A stretch of 64,000 bases of DNA from Armillaria gallica (GCA_037576215.1 JBANDB010000008.1:2046001-2110000), one strand, 5' to 3'; shown: positions 44,669 through 55,894, counted from the first letter of the stretch. Made by a program: numbers and translations. Notes: a model not told the origin generated them from the letters alone.

Positions 44669-45692
44669 ATGACTCGGAAGCCAATTGACCACGACGCCCT
44701 GCGTCGGTCCTACCTACAGTCCCCATCAAATAGAGGCATCTACATTGGCGACCCGTCTGTTCTATCTACGAGCAGCCTTCAATGGCTGCCCATGGACGGC
44801 GGAGGACACGTCCTCGCCGATACTAGCCGCAAGGAGCCTTCGCATGCCATTTTGCTTACAGTACTTCGCATAAGTGCGCAAGACTGTTGGGTCTACCCCG
44901 ATGGGAAGTGGAAAGGACCCACGACATACACTAAGAGCCTTGCAGACTTGAGACTGAGATGCTCTGGGGTAATACCCGTGGCTGGAGTCTTCCGCGACGA
45001 TTTCGAGCACGTCATCAAGAACCTTGAGTTCATCAGAAATATGATCGCCTCTCCGGGAAGCAAGAAGAGAGGAGTGTTGGTTCCTGTGCAGAATGGTGAT
45101 CCAGCGGATGAGACTCGGAGCGGGCTTAAAGTCAAGTTCCAGCACGTCCTTTTCAAGGTGAATGGTACATTTAAATCTCGATGCACGTTCTGACTTGATG
45201 CAGGAGAAGGAGCCGAGAAAGGGAGGCGTGCGTACTAGAGCAAGCACAAAGGGTGAGTCTCAATTAACGTGACCGCAAGGTCGGGTCTTGACTAGCAATA
45301 CTTACTTACTTGCAGGCCAACATCACTGGACTATAGAGAACTGGCCAGCGACTAGCGACACAGCTAAAGAAGCGCTGAAAGATATGGAAACGACTCACGG
45401 GGTTGATCCCCTTCCTCTATATGACTCTGAGGATACATCTGTTCATCCCGAGCTGTATAGCACATCTTTGATTGGTGCGACAGTTGAAGTAAGGTTCAAC
45501 CTCTGTCACTGGCGCATCGTGAATGAGGACGTCTACGTTGCCTATGTTGACAGCATGTGTATTTTGCCTGTTCCGGCGATGGTTCTGTCCTCCCCAGCCA
45601 AGAAGCGTCGTTCTGTCCAGGCGGAGCCCCCGTTGTCTCCTTCAAAGCGTCTTCGACGTGAGTTTTCACCATCATTGACTCCCGGATTCTAG
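44669..45692 (+). CDS. Unrecognised tandem-family protein, copy C
   Basis: The most complete member of the array: start ATG 44669 (MTRKPIDHDALRRSYL), three exons, no frame correction needed. Exon 1 ends VKFQHVLFK, exon 2 is a short basic piece (EKEPRKGGVRTRASTKG), and exon 3 begins QHHWTIENWPATSDTAKEAL. The C-terminal block reads SLIGATVEVRFNLCHWRI and VYVAYVDSMCILPVPAM, alternating hydrophobic residues as in a beta-strand fold, perhaps OB- or immunoglobulin-like. The tail is basic and Ser/Pro-containing (KKRRSVQAEPPLSPSKRLRRE), consistent with nuclear import. There is no signal peptide or membrane segment. Function is unknown; the conserved PDGKWKGP turn and HW pair are candidates for functional residues. 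Confidence 0.75.
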
Positions 45693-46370
45693 TGTCTTTG
45701 TTGATTGCATTCGTTAGGCTGAGCTAACCTGGGTAGTGCGACTGGGAATGGTATTTTCGTAATATTTTGGTATGATAATGAGTATACGATAGGATAATTT
45801 GATGCCGTAGCCTTAGGGAATTAGTTTCATTTAAGAAGTATGCTTGCGCGTTGGCTGTTTTCTTCCAATCAGACATTTATCTACGCGACGGGAGAATTGT
45901 GAGTACTAACCTCGAGGCTCATCAGTCGCCGCTCGCCATGGGAGATTACGGTCACTATCTGGAAACTCTAAAATTCAGAGGTATTGGTTCATACGCTTGG
46001 ACTGAGTCATCTTTGGTAAAAAGAGTACGCGGCACGGTCTAGCTTGCAGCTAAGTACAGCCTTGAACCTTGGCACCACCGGTTATCGTAACCGTATACAG
46101 CATGCAACGGCCGTCACAGCCTCTCATATTGAGTACGCCAGAATTTCCAGCGGGCTGGAAATGCATTTAATGTTATCAGTGTAGGCGTGTTGATCATGTC
46201 CGTAGCCTCAAGATAATTGTCTATGAGCTTACTATAGCTACTTACAACCTACTTAAGATTCAAGAATTAGAATAGAACAGAGACACGCCACCACGTGACA
46301 CTAGAAACGCGTCATTTCGTCATATCCATCTCTTTCCCGACCACCATCACCACCAACGAGCCGTTGTCGA
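45693..46370. other. Intergenic, after the tandem array
   Basis: No gene, tRNA or strong repeat is visible. The last 60 bp before 46371 are CA-rich and are probably the leader of the HEI10-like gene. Confidence 0.5.
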
Positions 46371-48255
46371 ATGGACACCGACCTGAAATGCAACCGATTG
46401 ACCTGTCGTAAATCGCTCACGGACAAAGCTGTCGTGGTGAGGAACCTTCCATCTTGCCCAAGGTCTTAGCTGAATGCCATCCAGACCACATGTGAGCTCT
46501 TCTTCTAGTAGAAGGAGCACAGAAGGTCTGACAGAGAAGAAACAAGGCTCCCATATCTTCTGTGGTACGAACGGCCACCCTTTTTCTCATTTGAAACTGA
46601 TTCGATGGTAGTGGATTGCGCAAATGAGTTGTTCAACGCGGCGCGTTTATGCCCAGGTGGCTAGGCTTCCGCTCTTCCTCTTCTCTTCTCATAGTTTTGA
46701 AGCATGTGAAGCAACCCTGACTGAACCGTCAGCATCGCTCGTTCTTATCAGTTACTCCCCCACTCACCTGGATACAGGGATGACGTCGTGGTGCGTCTCT
46801 TCGCCTTGACACAATCAGCATCAATCGAAGCAGAGCTCAGGTCTGCTCCCTTCATCCATCGAATGACTACAAAACGGTACATATGAAGCGCATATAATGA
46901 CTCATTTTTATCTCACGCTCCATGCAGTCGGTCCTGTCGGGTCTAATGCCCTCGATCATTCTCGAGATCTGTTCTCGGTGCGTGTTCCGGTATCACGATT
47001 CTACAATTACTTGATGTCAGGAATCGATAGTGCGATATCTTTCTGGCAGTATCAGATATATCAAGAAAGGTGATTATCATTAAAAAACCAGGCTCCTCCG
47101 CTAACGCGCATATATATGTTCAGCTCTTTCCAACAAGCGGTTGTACGAAATCTTACCGACAAGAATAATCAAATCCAAAAACAGCTTGATAGCGTTGTTA
47201 GAGAAGGTACCCTGTTTCATGGATCCGTTTGTTCATTCATTGCCTTGTAGCCAATAGCGAGATATCGTTATTGAATAACAAGATTGCCGGTACGCCACCA
47301 ACCCTTTTGAGTAGCCTAGATCTCTTACTAACGCTCTGAAAAAAGAACTAGAACGTGATGTGGAATTGGAACGACGCAAGGTGCGAGAACTGCAAGAGGC
47401 GTCGAGGGATCGGGATCGAGAATACCAGAAGCTGAAGGTTCGCTTAGTTATCTGCGTGTTTCTTGCCAGATGCTCATCGCGTTCAGGCGCAACACGACAA
47501 GATGAAACGTAAAGTTCTTCTGGCGCCAAATTTGAGTGGACAGCAGCCGTCGGGGAATGAAACGCTTAATCTGAGTAGTTCATCTTTCCCGGGACAGGGT
47601 GAGCCCAATCCTCGACAACCGCTTAGGGCATTCGGTGTTGGGGCAGTGGTTGATGGTATGGAAGCGAATGGGGTATGCATTCTCCCGTATTTGTTCTCTT
47701 CCACTGTACAACTATTCATAGATTCAGAGGACCCCACTTGTTAACCGAGGGGGGCAAGGTGGAGGGTTTGTACGAAACGGAAGCGATGGCTGGGTGCAAC
47801 CTGGTGGGGCGGCTCAACGAGTGCCGCACCGTCAGCCGCTGCATGTTGCGCATGGACAGCAGTATCGACAAACGTCTAGGAGTATGTCTGAGCGCTCGGA
47901 TACGAGCAGTTTGCATGAGGTGGAGAATCCGCTGGGTGTGGGTGGAAATGGGAGTGGTGTGAAACGGCGAAATACAGGACCGGGTTGGGGTACTGTGCCT
48001 GTTCAGCAACAGCAACAACAGAAGCAACATGGTGGGTCCATGTTATTTTGGAACCGGGTTACTGTGCCAACGAGACGACTTAAGTGTTTCCGGCGAATAC
48101 CAACATACAGAGGAGATCGGGAACATTCAGACCTGCGGTTATCGGACGGTGAGGATTGTGTCTTGTCTTGCTTTTACGATTGGGATATGGACGATGGATA
48201 CAATGTATTACTAGAAGGAGATTTTATTTTGCTCCCCCAGGCAGTAGCTGCATAA
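46371..48255 (+). CDS. HEI10/CCNB1IP1-like RING protein (meiotic crossover E3 ligase)
   Basis: HEI10-type proteins are RING E3 ligases that mark and stabilise meiotic crossover sites on the synaptonemal complex. Splicing gives LKCNRLTCRKSLTDKAVVTTCSHIFCVDCANELFNAARLCPACEATLTEPDD, a RING with the family's CSHIFC and CPAC motifs, followed by VCSLHPSNDYKTSVLSGLMPSIILEICSRAISFWQYQIYQE, closely matching the HEI10 region after the RING. A coiled coil then runs through RNLTDKNNQIQKQL and ELERDVELERRKVRELQEA. The C-terminal part is disordered with GQ-rich and poly-Gln stretches. The 5' coding exons are tiny: 66, 7, 18, 45, 25, 13, 36 and 50 nt (46371-46436, 46485-46491, 46547-46564, 46612-46656, 46703-46727, 46778-46790, 46841-46876, 46928-46977), all with 46-55 bp introns. 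The 3' end is less certain. Confidence 0.82.
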
Positions 48256-48788
48256 GCTGCTTCCCTTTGGGGACAGGTATGGCTGCAGAGGCGTTATTTC
48301 GATCCTGCTCCTTGGATACTATCATAGCATCATGTTTGTGTACCGGGTCCTGGCCACCCTCACAGTGGTGATGGCACGCTCTCTTATCTATTGAATGGAT
48401 AAGCTTGATTTTGACGGAATTGTTGTAGCGAGTCTCGGTGACGAGGAGAAATGTCGCACACCAAACGTCGAGGGACTACAGTAACAGAATTCGTAATCAT
48501 GTTATAATATCGTTTGTTTGTTATAGCGCTTTGGCACAACGCGACCTTGCTGATAATCCTTTCGTCCAATGAGTAGCTAACTTGCATGTGAAGGAACGGG
48601 CTATTTTTGGAATGAACAAGTAGCATCGTGAATCACGCCAAGTCCATCAAGATTAACCGTAGTTTTGAGAGATTAAAATGATGCGGGCGTTATGCGGCAG
48701 AGTCGTCAACCAGTTGATATAATGCGATAGATTTAGTATACAATGAGGTAGCATGCAACGAAAGCGAAAAAAAAAACACATAAAAACG
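48256..48788. other. Convergent intergenic region
   Basis: No gene is seen. A run of A at 48768-48777 lies near the likely 3' end of the minus-strand gene. Confidence 0.5.
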
Positions 48789-50410
48789 TCAAGGTCTGCG
48801 TATCCTGCCCATCTTCTCATCATCGAGATACAAGCCAATAGCGACCATATCCTGACCTGAGCGTCGGAGGTAGCCGGCGAGGACGTCGCGATCGGCATGG
48901 GGTAACAAACGGCTAGTCTATCGAGCTGACTCTCGAACTCGGGGTCATCCTGGGTAGTAGGCTTCGTGTCGGACTCTGTGAGGTCCTCCATGGTATGAGC
49001 GCTGGCTGTGGACGTGCTGAGCATCATTGTGTGGCTCCTGGACATGCGCTTTGCCCTAGGGCCGCCTGGAACCGAGGGGGAGATGGTGGGGCGTTTTGTG
49101 AGGACAGTGCGGTTAGGTGTGGGGTGATGAGCTTGTTGGCGAGGCGGCTGGGGACCTGGGGTACGACTGACGCTGGCTTTGCGACCGAGTGATGCGAAGA
49201 AGCCGCTCTTCATGGACGAAGTTCTTGGTGCAAGGGTTGGATATGGAAGAACGATATTACTATTTGGAGTGGATGGTGAGGAGAGGTCAGTCGCGACACT
49301 GGCGTCTGGACGGACAGGGAAGGTGGCCTCGCTACCCTCGCTGCCGTGCGATACATTCCTCGGTTTGGGTATAAAGGCTGGGGACGGGCCGGGAGAGTTT
49401 CTGATGCGAGCTTCAAAAAGCCAGTCGCTGAGGCCGCAATCGTAGAGGGCGAGCTCGTTGATCTTGGCGGTGTAGAGTGCACAGCGCTCGAGGGTGGTGA
49501 GTTTGGCGGAGAGCTCGGAGCAATACATGGCGGAGGGGTAGAGGGCTTTGATTTTGGGGCGTGGGGAGGGGGGGAACTGGGGCGGGGACGGCGTGCGGCT
49601 GGGGGTGCGGGGGAGGGACATACGCCGGAGACCGCGGGTGAGGCTATTGCGGAGTGACTTTGGCGGGGGGCTTGGTGTGGGCGGTAGGTCTTCGCCGGAT
49701 GAGATGGAGAGCTCGGCGGATACGCGTTTCTTGGAGGGCGGAGGCGTGACACTGACCCATTCGCGTTCCTCGGGGAGACTTTCGTTGCGCGGCGGAGGTT
49801 GGATGACGACGTCTGGTTGAGGAGGCGGTAGTGATTCTGTGTCTGACGCGCCTTCTCGGCGGTGGTTGGGCCTGTCAGTGTGTAAGATGTCAAGTCGGGA
49901 TCAGAAAGCCAAGGCTTACGGGACACGCCGCGACAGGGCGGCAGAGACAGACGGAGGCAGCTGCAGTGCCTGTTTCACAGCCTCGATGTCGCCTCGCCGC
50001 CGTGCTGAACGTGGTGGTGGTGGATCTAGTCTTGGCGGCGGGGGCAGTGGACCTGCTGTTGCATGTACACCGGGCTGGTAGTTGAGGTATGAGGCGGGGT
50101 TGTCGGGGGAGAAGGTGGCGACACTGCTGTCCGTGGATGAGCGACGCTGTGGCGCTGGCATGGACGAGGGCGGGATATCATGGGCGTCGGACTGAGATCT
50201 GTTGTGCTCAACGGATGCGGCCATCTGATGCCGGTGGTCCGCAGCTTGTTCGGCTCTTCGGGGCGACGCGACTGGCGATTCTTTCGAGTATTCGCTGCAG
50301 CTGGAGTCTGAGGTTGAGTACTGCGACGACGAAGCTGATAGAGGACCCTTGTCTGCGAGTGGCGACTCGTAGTAGCTGAGCAGGTTGTCAGTGTCCTGTC
50401 GAGCGAGCAT
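48789..50410 (-). CDS. Unknown Ser/Pro-rich protein
   Basis: Unrecognised. The start ATG at 50410 gives MLARQDTDNLLSYYESPLADKG. The first exon encodes a disordered Ser/Pro/Arg-rich part (PLPPPPRLDPPPPRSARRRGDIEAVKQALQLP). After a 47-bp intron at about 49871-49917 the protein has VSVTPPPSKKRVSAEL and a basic RGLRRMSLPRTPSRTP segment, then one ordered-looking block, KIKALYPSAMYCSELSAKLTTLERCALYTAKINELALYDCGLSDWLFE, probably helical and the conserved core. A long disordered tail follows. Taking a short intron near 48812-48858, the end is DAQMGRIRRP with the stop at 48789-48791. Its many SP/TP and RRxS-type sites suggest a phosphoregulated protein, which is inference. Confidence 0.65.
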
Positions 50411-50674
50411 CGGCCGTCCTGGTAATGGTCAGTGCAAGAAACGATGACAGAAACATAAGACACACTGGACGAAGATGCAAACCCATCCTGGCCTGCTTCT
50501 CCCATCGTTATAAAGGACAGACCGCCCAGATCTTTACATCTCCCCTTTCGGTCACGTTGTTGTTCTATTTTTACGACATATTTCCAGCTTCCCACAGCCT
50601 CCGATATTCGTATACACACCGTCTATGACCATGTACCTCTTCTCAATAAACATACACGCCGGTGTTATCCGCCT

Positions 50675-51058
50675 TTATCTCCGCTTCCATGAAACCCCGT
50701 CCCATTCGGGTTCCATTCGCAGCGTCCAACCGTCCAAACAGGAAAGAACACGTATGTATTCTTCTTCAAAAACATGATCGCAGCCGCAGTAGACAACCGG
50801 TGCCTCTAAATTCTCGGCGAGTAGTCGCGCGACTAGGATAGCCTGCGTTTCAACACTTGACCTCCGCGCACCCGACCACCGGAGCCGTCTCTTCACCTGA
50901 CCTTGGCGTCGTGATAACACCGCCCACGGTGCTTGTTGACATATGATACAGAGTGGGTGATAGCCGGTCTCAAATTTATCGACGTCCTCGATCGTATATG
51001 GACGCGAATCAAACGTTAAAGACTGATTGTGGGTCCTCTCCACTTGGAATGTCCTCAT
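50675..51058 (-). CDS. Unknown small protein
   Basis: An intronless frame of 127 residues beginning MRTFQVERTHNQSL. The middle holds a CIICQ pair and the C-terminal half contains APVVYCGCDHVFEEEYIRVL and a Trp-rich end (GWTLRMEPEWDGVSWKRR). The cysteines could bind a metal but do not fit a named zinc finger. There is no signal peptide. It shares strand with the gene on its left, 265 bp away. It could be a real small gene or the 3' exon of a longer one; codon content looks coding, but I do not recognise homologues. Confidence 0.45.
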   Translation of the reverse strand: MRTFQVERTHNQSLTFDSRPYTIEDVDKFETGYHPLCIICQQAPWAVLSRRQGQVKRRLRWSGARRSSVETQAILVARLLAENLEAPVVYCGCDHVFEEEYIRVLSCLDGWTLRMEPEWDGVSWKRR

Positions 51059-51899
51059 GTCCTATAGCGACTCGGATCTGTTTCGAGGGAGCGCTCAACT
51101 TTGAAATTACGCTCTTTGCCAGGTCCCAGGAAGCTCCCGCAAACTACGCTTCAAATATACAACGTTTGGGTGGTATCTCGGACAAAGCTCTCCAATACGA
51201 AACTGCCGATGCTGCCGGTTCCGCTGTATTTTTGCGAGCTGCAGTGCTTCATGGAAGGATTAGGAGAGGTTTTGAGCCTAGAGAGTGAATTTCTCATGGT
51301 TTGTGTCTCAATTTCCATTATCCGCAGGGCCGTCACGTTCTTTAGAGGGCCTTCCCACCCACAAAATATGCTAAACTTGGATAAAGTTGTCCTAGTCTGA
51401 GCCCAAAAATATGCTAACTCCGGACAAAGTTCTAGCGTTTTTAGTGCTAAAATATGCTAAAAACCGGACAGGGTTTGGCGATAGCCTTCTTTGCCACGTC
51501 AACTGACATTAACTTCCCATCCACTTGTAGCAGCGCTCACGGACGTCAACGAGTCTTCAACTGGACACAACTCCGAGATGCATGTGGCGCATCACTTGAA
51601 ATGTTTCATCCTGAAATATAAGCGCTGCTTGGTGAGCCCAAACTCCTCACCTAATCCCCCACATTCTCCTCACAGTGATCAGTCACCAAGGTGTTTCCCA
51701 CGTTGCAATATTCGACATTGACTTTCGGGTCGGATCTACGTTTTCTTTGGAGTATGCGAACCCTGGGCGTCTCTGTTATAGTAGATCGATCCTGCAGCTT
51801 TGGACATGCTACCCAGCTAGTGCCGGCGGCTTAACGGCCCGACCCGCCCCATGCGCCTCCCACGAGCGCTGACAAATCCACCCCTATCTTCGGACGCAA
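51059..51899. other. Intergenic with a 43-bp tandem repeat
   Basis: Only short open frames without motifs are present. A three-copy repeat at 51363-51477 is listed separately. Confidence 0.5.
51363..51477. repeat. Three-copy tandem repeat, 43-bp period
   Basis: The motif AAAATATGCTAA followed by a short gap and GGA(C/T)A(A/G)AGTT starts at 51363, 51406 and 51449, spaced exactly 43 bp. The second half of each unit has diverged more than the ATATGCTAA core. Confidence 0.7.
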
Positions 51900-53696
51900 A
51901 TGACAGAAAAAGAGTTTCCCTCTTTCATCACCTCCCGCGAGCACCGTCCCACGTACGCGTGCCATTCATATTCAAATTCGAGACTAACACTTTTGAAATC
52001 CAGAACCGCAATGTTCTGGACACCTTGCCCAGGATGCGCCTGTCCAAACCACGCTTCAGGCAGCGTCACCGTCTTTGCACACGACGAACCCCTCCCAAGC
52101 CCGGCGTTCACCCGTATCATCAACTCCAACGACCCACCTCTTCCTGCAGAGTCCGCCGCCATCCGTGGCCTCATCGCAGAACACACCCATCGCGTCTCTG
52201 CGCTCCAAACCCAAGTCGCCCACCTCGAGTCCTACCGCCAGGACCTGCTTGCCCAGGTATCCACGGTGGACGACAAAATATCGGCCCTAGAGCGCGAGCG
52301 CGAACGGGTCTCGCAAGCTATTCAGGAACAGAAGCGCCTTCTGAGCCCTGTTCGACGGCTTCCACCCGAAGTGCTCTCGCTCATCTTTCTGGAAACGATC
52401 GTGTTCCCCATTAAGCGGACGCCGTCGGCGAGTGAGAGCGAGTGGTGGGATATTGAGCTCGCTGAGAGCCCCATGTGGTCCATCGAGCAGGTCTGCAGGC
52501 AGTGGCGAATGGTGTCCGTGTCGTTTCCGGAGCTGTGGTCGTACATCAACATCACCATCACGGATGATAACTTCAAAGAAGATGGCTATGCGTACGTACG
52601 CTGCCTTACCCACCAGTTCAGCCGCTCCAGGCTTTGTCCATTGTCCCTCTCCATCACCGACATATCAAACCAGTCCAGTTTCGACAAACTTCCCCCGCCG
52701 CTGGTGACACTGCTCCTGTCCGTGGCAAGCAGGGTACGCGAGTTGCATCTTTTGCTTTCTGCGGCGATATTCTCCACTGTACCAGCGGTGCGCCTGGCCC
52801 TGCCTTCACTTACGAAACTCTGCCTGCTCTCTACAGACGCGGAGGAGATTAGCAGGTACAATAACCTCAACCTATTTGACTCTGCGCCCAACTTGCTTGC
52901 CGTGGAGGCGATGAATATCCGCGATCCCGTCTCCTCATTCGCGCTCCCGTGGCACCAGATTACCCGATATAAGAGCGACCACCTCCTCGACGACTGGGCT
53001 GATCCTGGACCGGACACGTGCATCCACCTGCTATCCATTATCTCGCAGCCCCAGCTCGTGGAATGCGACTTGCGGTGCGAGGTGAACTGTGCGGACGTCG
53101 TGTTCAGCGGCAAGTTTTTTCCTGTGGTGTGCACGCGGCTGCGCTCGCTGAGCCTCTCGTCCTGGGCGTACACTAGCAACGGCGTGAAGGCGCTCCATCA
53201 GATATTGGACCGGCTGATGTTGCCTGTGCTGGAGAGCCTGCGGGTGGTGTGCCAGGAGGGGAATCCCGACCTCGAGGGGGAGCAGACGTTCTCTGCGCTC
53301 CGCCGGGTTGTGGAGAGGTCTCGTGCTCCGCTTGAGGTGCTATATTTCGAGCATGGAGAGGTCCGGGAGGAGGATGTGGGGGCTGTGCTCCGTGCGACGC
53401 CGGCGTTGAGGGATCTGAGGCTCGTGGATGTGAATCTGGGCGTGCTTCCGCTGGGGGACTCGGAGGTGGTTCCGGATTTGAGGGTGTTGCATTTGAGTGG
53501 TTGTGTGGGTTTTGATAGGGCGGTATGGGTGGATGTTGTTAAAGCGAGGGCGGGGAGGTTGGAGGAGGTGAGGATCGAGAAGACGGGAGAAGAGCGGGTG
53601 GCTGTGTTGGAGGCGAGTCGAGGGAAGGATGGGCTTGGCTTGGTCATTCATTACCCCTCGGAGGAAGTACGCCCTGATTTTAGTACGCGTATCTAA
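51900..53696 (+). CDS. F-box protein (second)
   Basis: Intronless frame of 598 residues from the ATG at 51900; an alternative start at 52011 (MFWTPCPGCACPNHASGS) is equally good and begins with a cysteine-rich piece. A coiled coil of about 60 residues (LIAEHTHRVSALQTQVAHLE ... ERVSQAIQEQ) precedes the F-box, LLSPVRRLPPEVLSLIFLETI, and then the usual IEQVCRQWRMVSVSFPELWSYI. The rest is an irregular leucine-rich repeat region with loops such as VVPDLRVLHLSGCVGF. This coiled-coil plus F-box arrangement is typical of the expanded Agaricomycete F-box family. It presumably acts as a substrate receptor for SCF ubiquitin ligase; the substrate is unknown. Confidence 0.85.
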   Translation: MTEKEFPSFITSREHRPTYACHSYSNSRLTLLKSRTAMFWTPCPGCACPNHASGSVTVFAHDEPLPSPAFTRIINSNDPPLPAESAAIRGLIAEHTHRVSALQTQVAHLESYRQDLLAQVSTVDDKISALERERERVSQAIQEQKRLLSPVRRLPPEVLSLIFLETIVFPIKRTPSASESEWWDIELAESPMWSIEQVCRQWRMVSVSFPELWSYINITITDDNFKEDGYAYVRCLTHQFSRSRLCPLSLSITDISNQSSFDKLPPPLVTLLLSVASRVRELHLLLSAAIFSTVPAVRLALPSLTKLCLLSTDAEEISRYNNLNLFDSAPNLLAVEAMNIRDPVSSFALPWHQITRYKSDHLLDDWADPGPDTCIHLLSIISQPQLVECDLRCEVNCADVVFSGKFFPVVCTRLRSLSLSSWAYTSNGVKALHQILDRLMLPVLESLRVVCQEGNPDLEGEQTFSALRRVVERSRAPLEVLYFEHGEVREEDVGAVLRATPALRDLRLVDVNLGVLPLGDSEVVPDLRVLHLSGCVGFDRAVWVDVVKARAGRLEEVRIEKTGEERVAVLEASRGKDGLGLVIHYPSEEVRPDFSTRI

Positions 53697-54562
53697 TGAT
53701 AATCACGTGGTGGTGTCTGTCCAAGTTTAGTAAGTACGCAAGACAGCAAAGACAACCGACGTATTCTTTTCATTGATCGTAGACTCCGAAACGGACAAGG
53801 CCAGAGTGGGTTATACATGTTGTCTTTATTGTCAGTTAAAGAATGGTGAAAGTCAAGTCTGGTCAAAGCGCAGCTACATTGGTGCTTTGACGCCCCATAT
53901 ATATAAGATGCCCTGTGGAAACCTGTCCACTAGGGACAGAAAACACTGATACTCACGAGAGGCGGCAAATACGGTGAACGACGTGTATTGGAGTGAGAGA
54001 TATGTAGACGTCTACGTGAAGGAAGGAAGGAAAGGAAAGAATGGGGAATCTAGCAGTATGGGCGAGATACGAGCGGGACCAGAATCGGACCAATCTACGG
54101 AAGCAAAATATCGGTCCGTGCGCGTCATAAGTATGCGTCATAGGTCATGGTAAGTAGTATCAACGCGTCATAGTAGTAAGCTAGGCTTACACCCTGCTTC
54201 CTGAGTTTTGGCAGGAACGATGACAAGCCTGTTGCTTACTTTTAACAAGAAGGATAGAAAAGTCATGCGCGAGTTGGCATTGGTAAGTGTCTAGCTCTCT
54301 TGATGGTCATAGCACTAGCTGATTTTCTATGTGTAGAAACAACCAAACGAACATGCCGCGATTATGGCGTTGCTAAGTCTGCAATATTGTCCGCCTCCTC
54401 CTCCTCCTCCTCCCGATACCAAGCGTCCATCAATTATGCCTCAGCAACAGACATGTCGTTTTTTATAACGATTGAACACAGGAGACCGTGCTGGACATGA
54501 ATATAGAGTACATATTGTAATACTGCGTAAAATGGGATCTCTACACACAACAGATATTATTT
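53697..54562. other. Intergenic with a CTC microsatellite
   Basis: A (CTC) trinucleotide run lies at about 54391-54412. No gene, RNA or larger repeat is visible. Confidence 0.5.
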
Positions 54563-55894
54563 TCACTGCTTCGCGTCGACATCTCGCGCAAACGTAGCTG
54601 CTACGAGGAGAGGGAAGACTAACGTCGCGTCTGCAAACACCTGCACAATAATGAGAGACGTTTCTGAATCCTGTGCTGTTTGGCACGCACCTTGACGGAT
54701 TCTGATCCGGCGCGAATCTTTCCCCAAGAGATGGCTTCGTCTGGGCGAGCTCCGGAGTCCGATCCGTCGAATTCCTGGCCGGTGTTCTGGTACAAGTGTC
54801 AGTACAAGGCGAGGGTTCATAAAGGATTGACTCACGATATAAACAGAGTAATCCGCACCATTGCGCTAGAAATCCTGACGTCAGAAAGAGGCGAGAGTGA
54901 AAACAGGACACTCACTATCAGCATCGCGTTGGCTATCTGGTGCTTGCAAACTCCACCACCAAGTATGATCATCCCCGCTTTTCTAGACTTCCTTGAAAGC
55001 TCATTAAGCTCACGAATATCTTGCACAATATCGACTATCAGTCCAGGGTTCTTGAAGGAATGAAAGTATATCATGTCTCCTATGGATCCATCAGTCAAGG
55101 CGGGACAAAACACCGGAATGTCGTTCTGAACCGAAACCGAGCGCTGAGAATGCCAATCAGGATAAACGAAAAAGCCGCTATATTCACTTTATAGGCCCAA
55201 TAGTACACAGATTCTTCATTGTTTATCTCCTTGCCCAGTCGTCGAATGAAGGAACTCGGTGACCAGATCTTCCCGTGCTCCTTCTGCTCGACAAGCATGG
55301 AGTCCAGAATCGGCATGAGCCAATCTTCAAACTTGCAATAATTATCGTTTGGGACGACGAGGTTCCCGATGCGGTTCATGCCCCGTCTACGTAGATCGGC
55401 ACCATCGAGGTTGAAATCAGCGAGGTACGTCTTGCCGAGGCATTTGATGAAGTCTTCTTCGATTCCGCCGGCTGTGGTGACAAGAGTGGAGACGTGTTTG
55501 TGTTTGACGAGGTGGAGGATGATTTCTCGGAGCCCGGAGGAGATGAGGTTGGAGGTGTAGCCCAGAAATACGTTGCATCGCACTTGACTGCGAGCTTCGA
55601 AGGATTTATACTCTTCCGACTCGTCGTCGGCCACTGGTTCATCGGAGAGACGCCATTTGCGCTATATAAATTAATATGAGGATATAGGACATACGGATTT
55701 CGTACCATTTTGTTAACGATATCGATGGCCCGACCTAAACTGTTGGCCTGGAACCCGATTCGTTCATAGCTGCCGATGAATTCTTGGAGGGAGAGTGGGC
55801 TGTCAAAGTTGGGACCTTCTACGGATACGGCGGTATCTGGAACAGGATCGGAAGGCTGCAGGACGGCTGCTGAAGCTCCAGAAGGTATAGACAT
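54563..55894 (-). CDS. DYS1: Deoxyhypusine synthase
   Basis: Deoxyhypusine synthase transfers an aminobutyl group from spermidine to one lysine of eIF5A, the first step of hypusine formation. From the ATG at 55894 ([16 protein letters not shown]) the protein has the spermidine/NAD region with [57 protein letters not shown] and [22 protein letters not shown]. Further on are [20 protein letters not shown], with the active-site lysine region, and [24 protein letters not shown]. Five exons are joined by introns of about 45-70 bp without any frame correction. It is divergent from the SEC7-type gene with 160 bp between start codons. Confidence 0.95.

Larger units (their letters stand above)
42510..45770. 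repeat. Tandem duplication, unit ~1.75 kb, carrying copies B and C
   Basis: Two units are offset by 1,738 bp at the start codons and about 1,770 bp at the upstream anchors. Both carry the same spacer relic and the same gene. Copy A lacks the shared spacer, so B and C arose from a later duplication than the one separating them from A. Confidence 0.8.
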
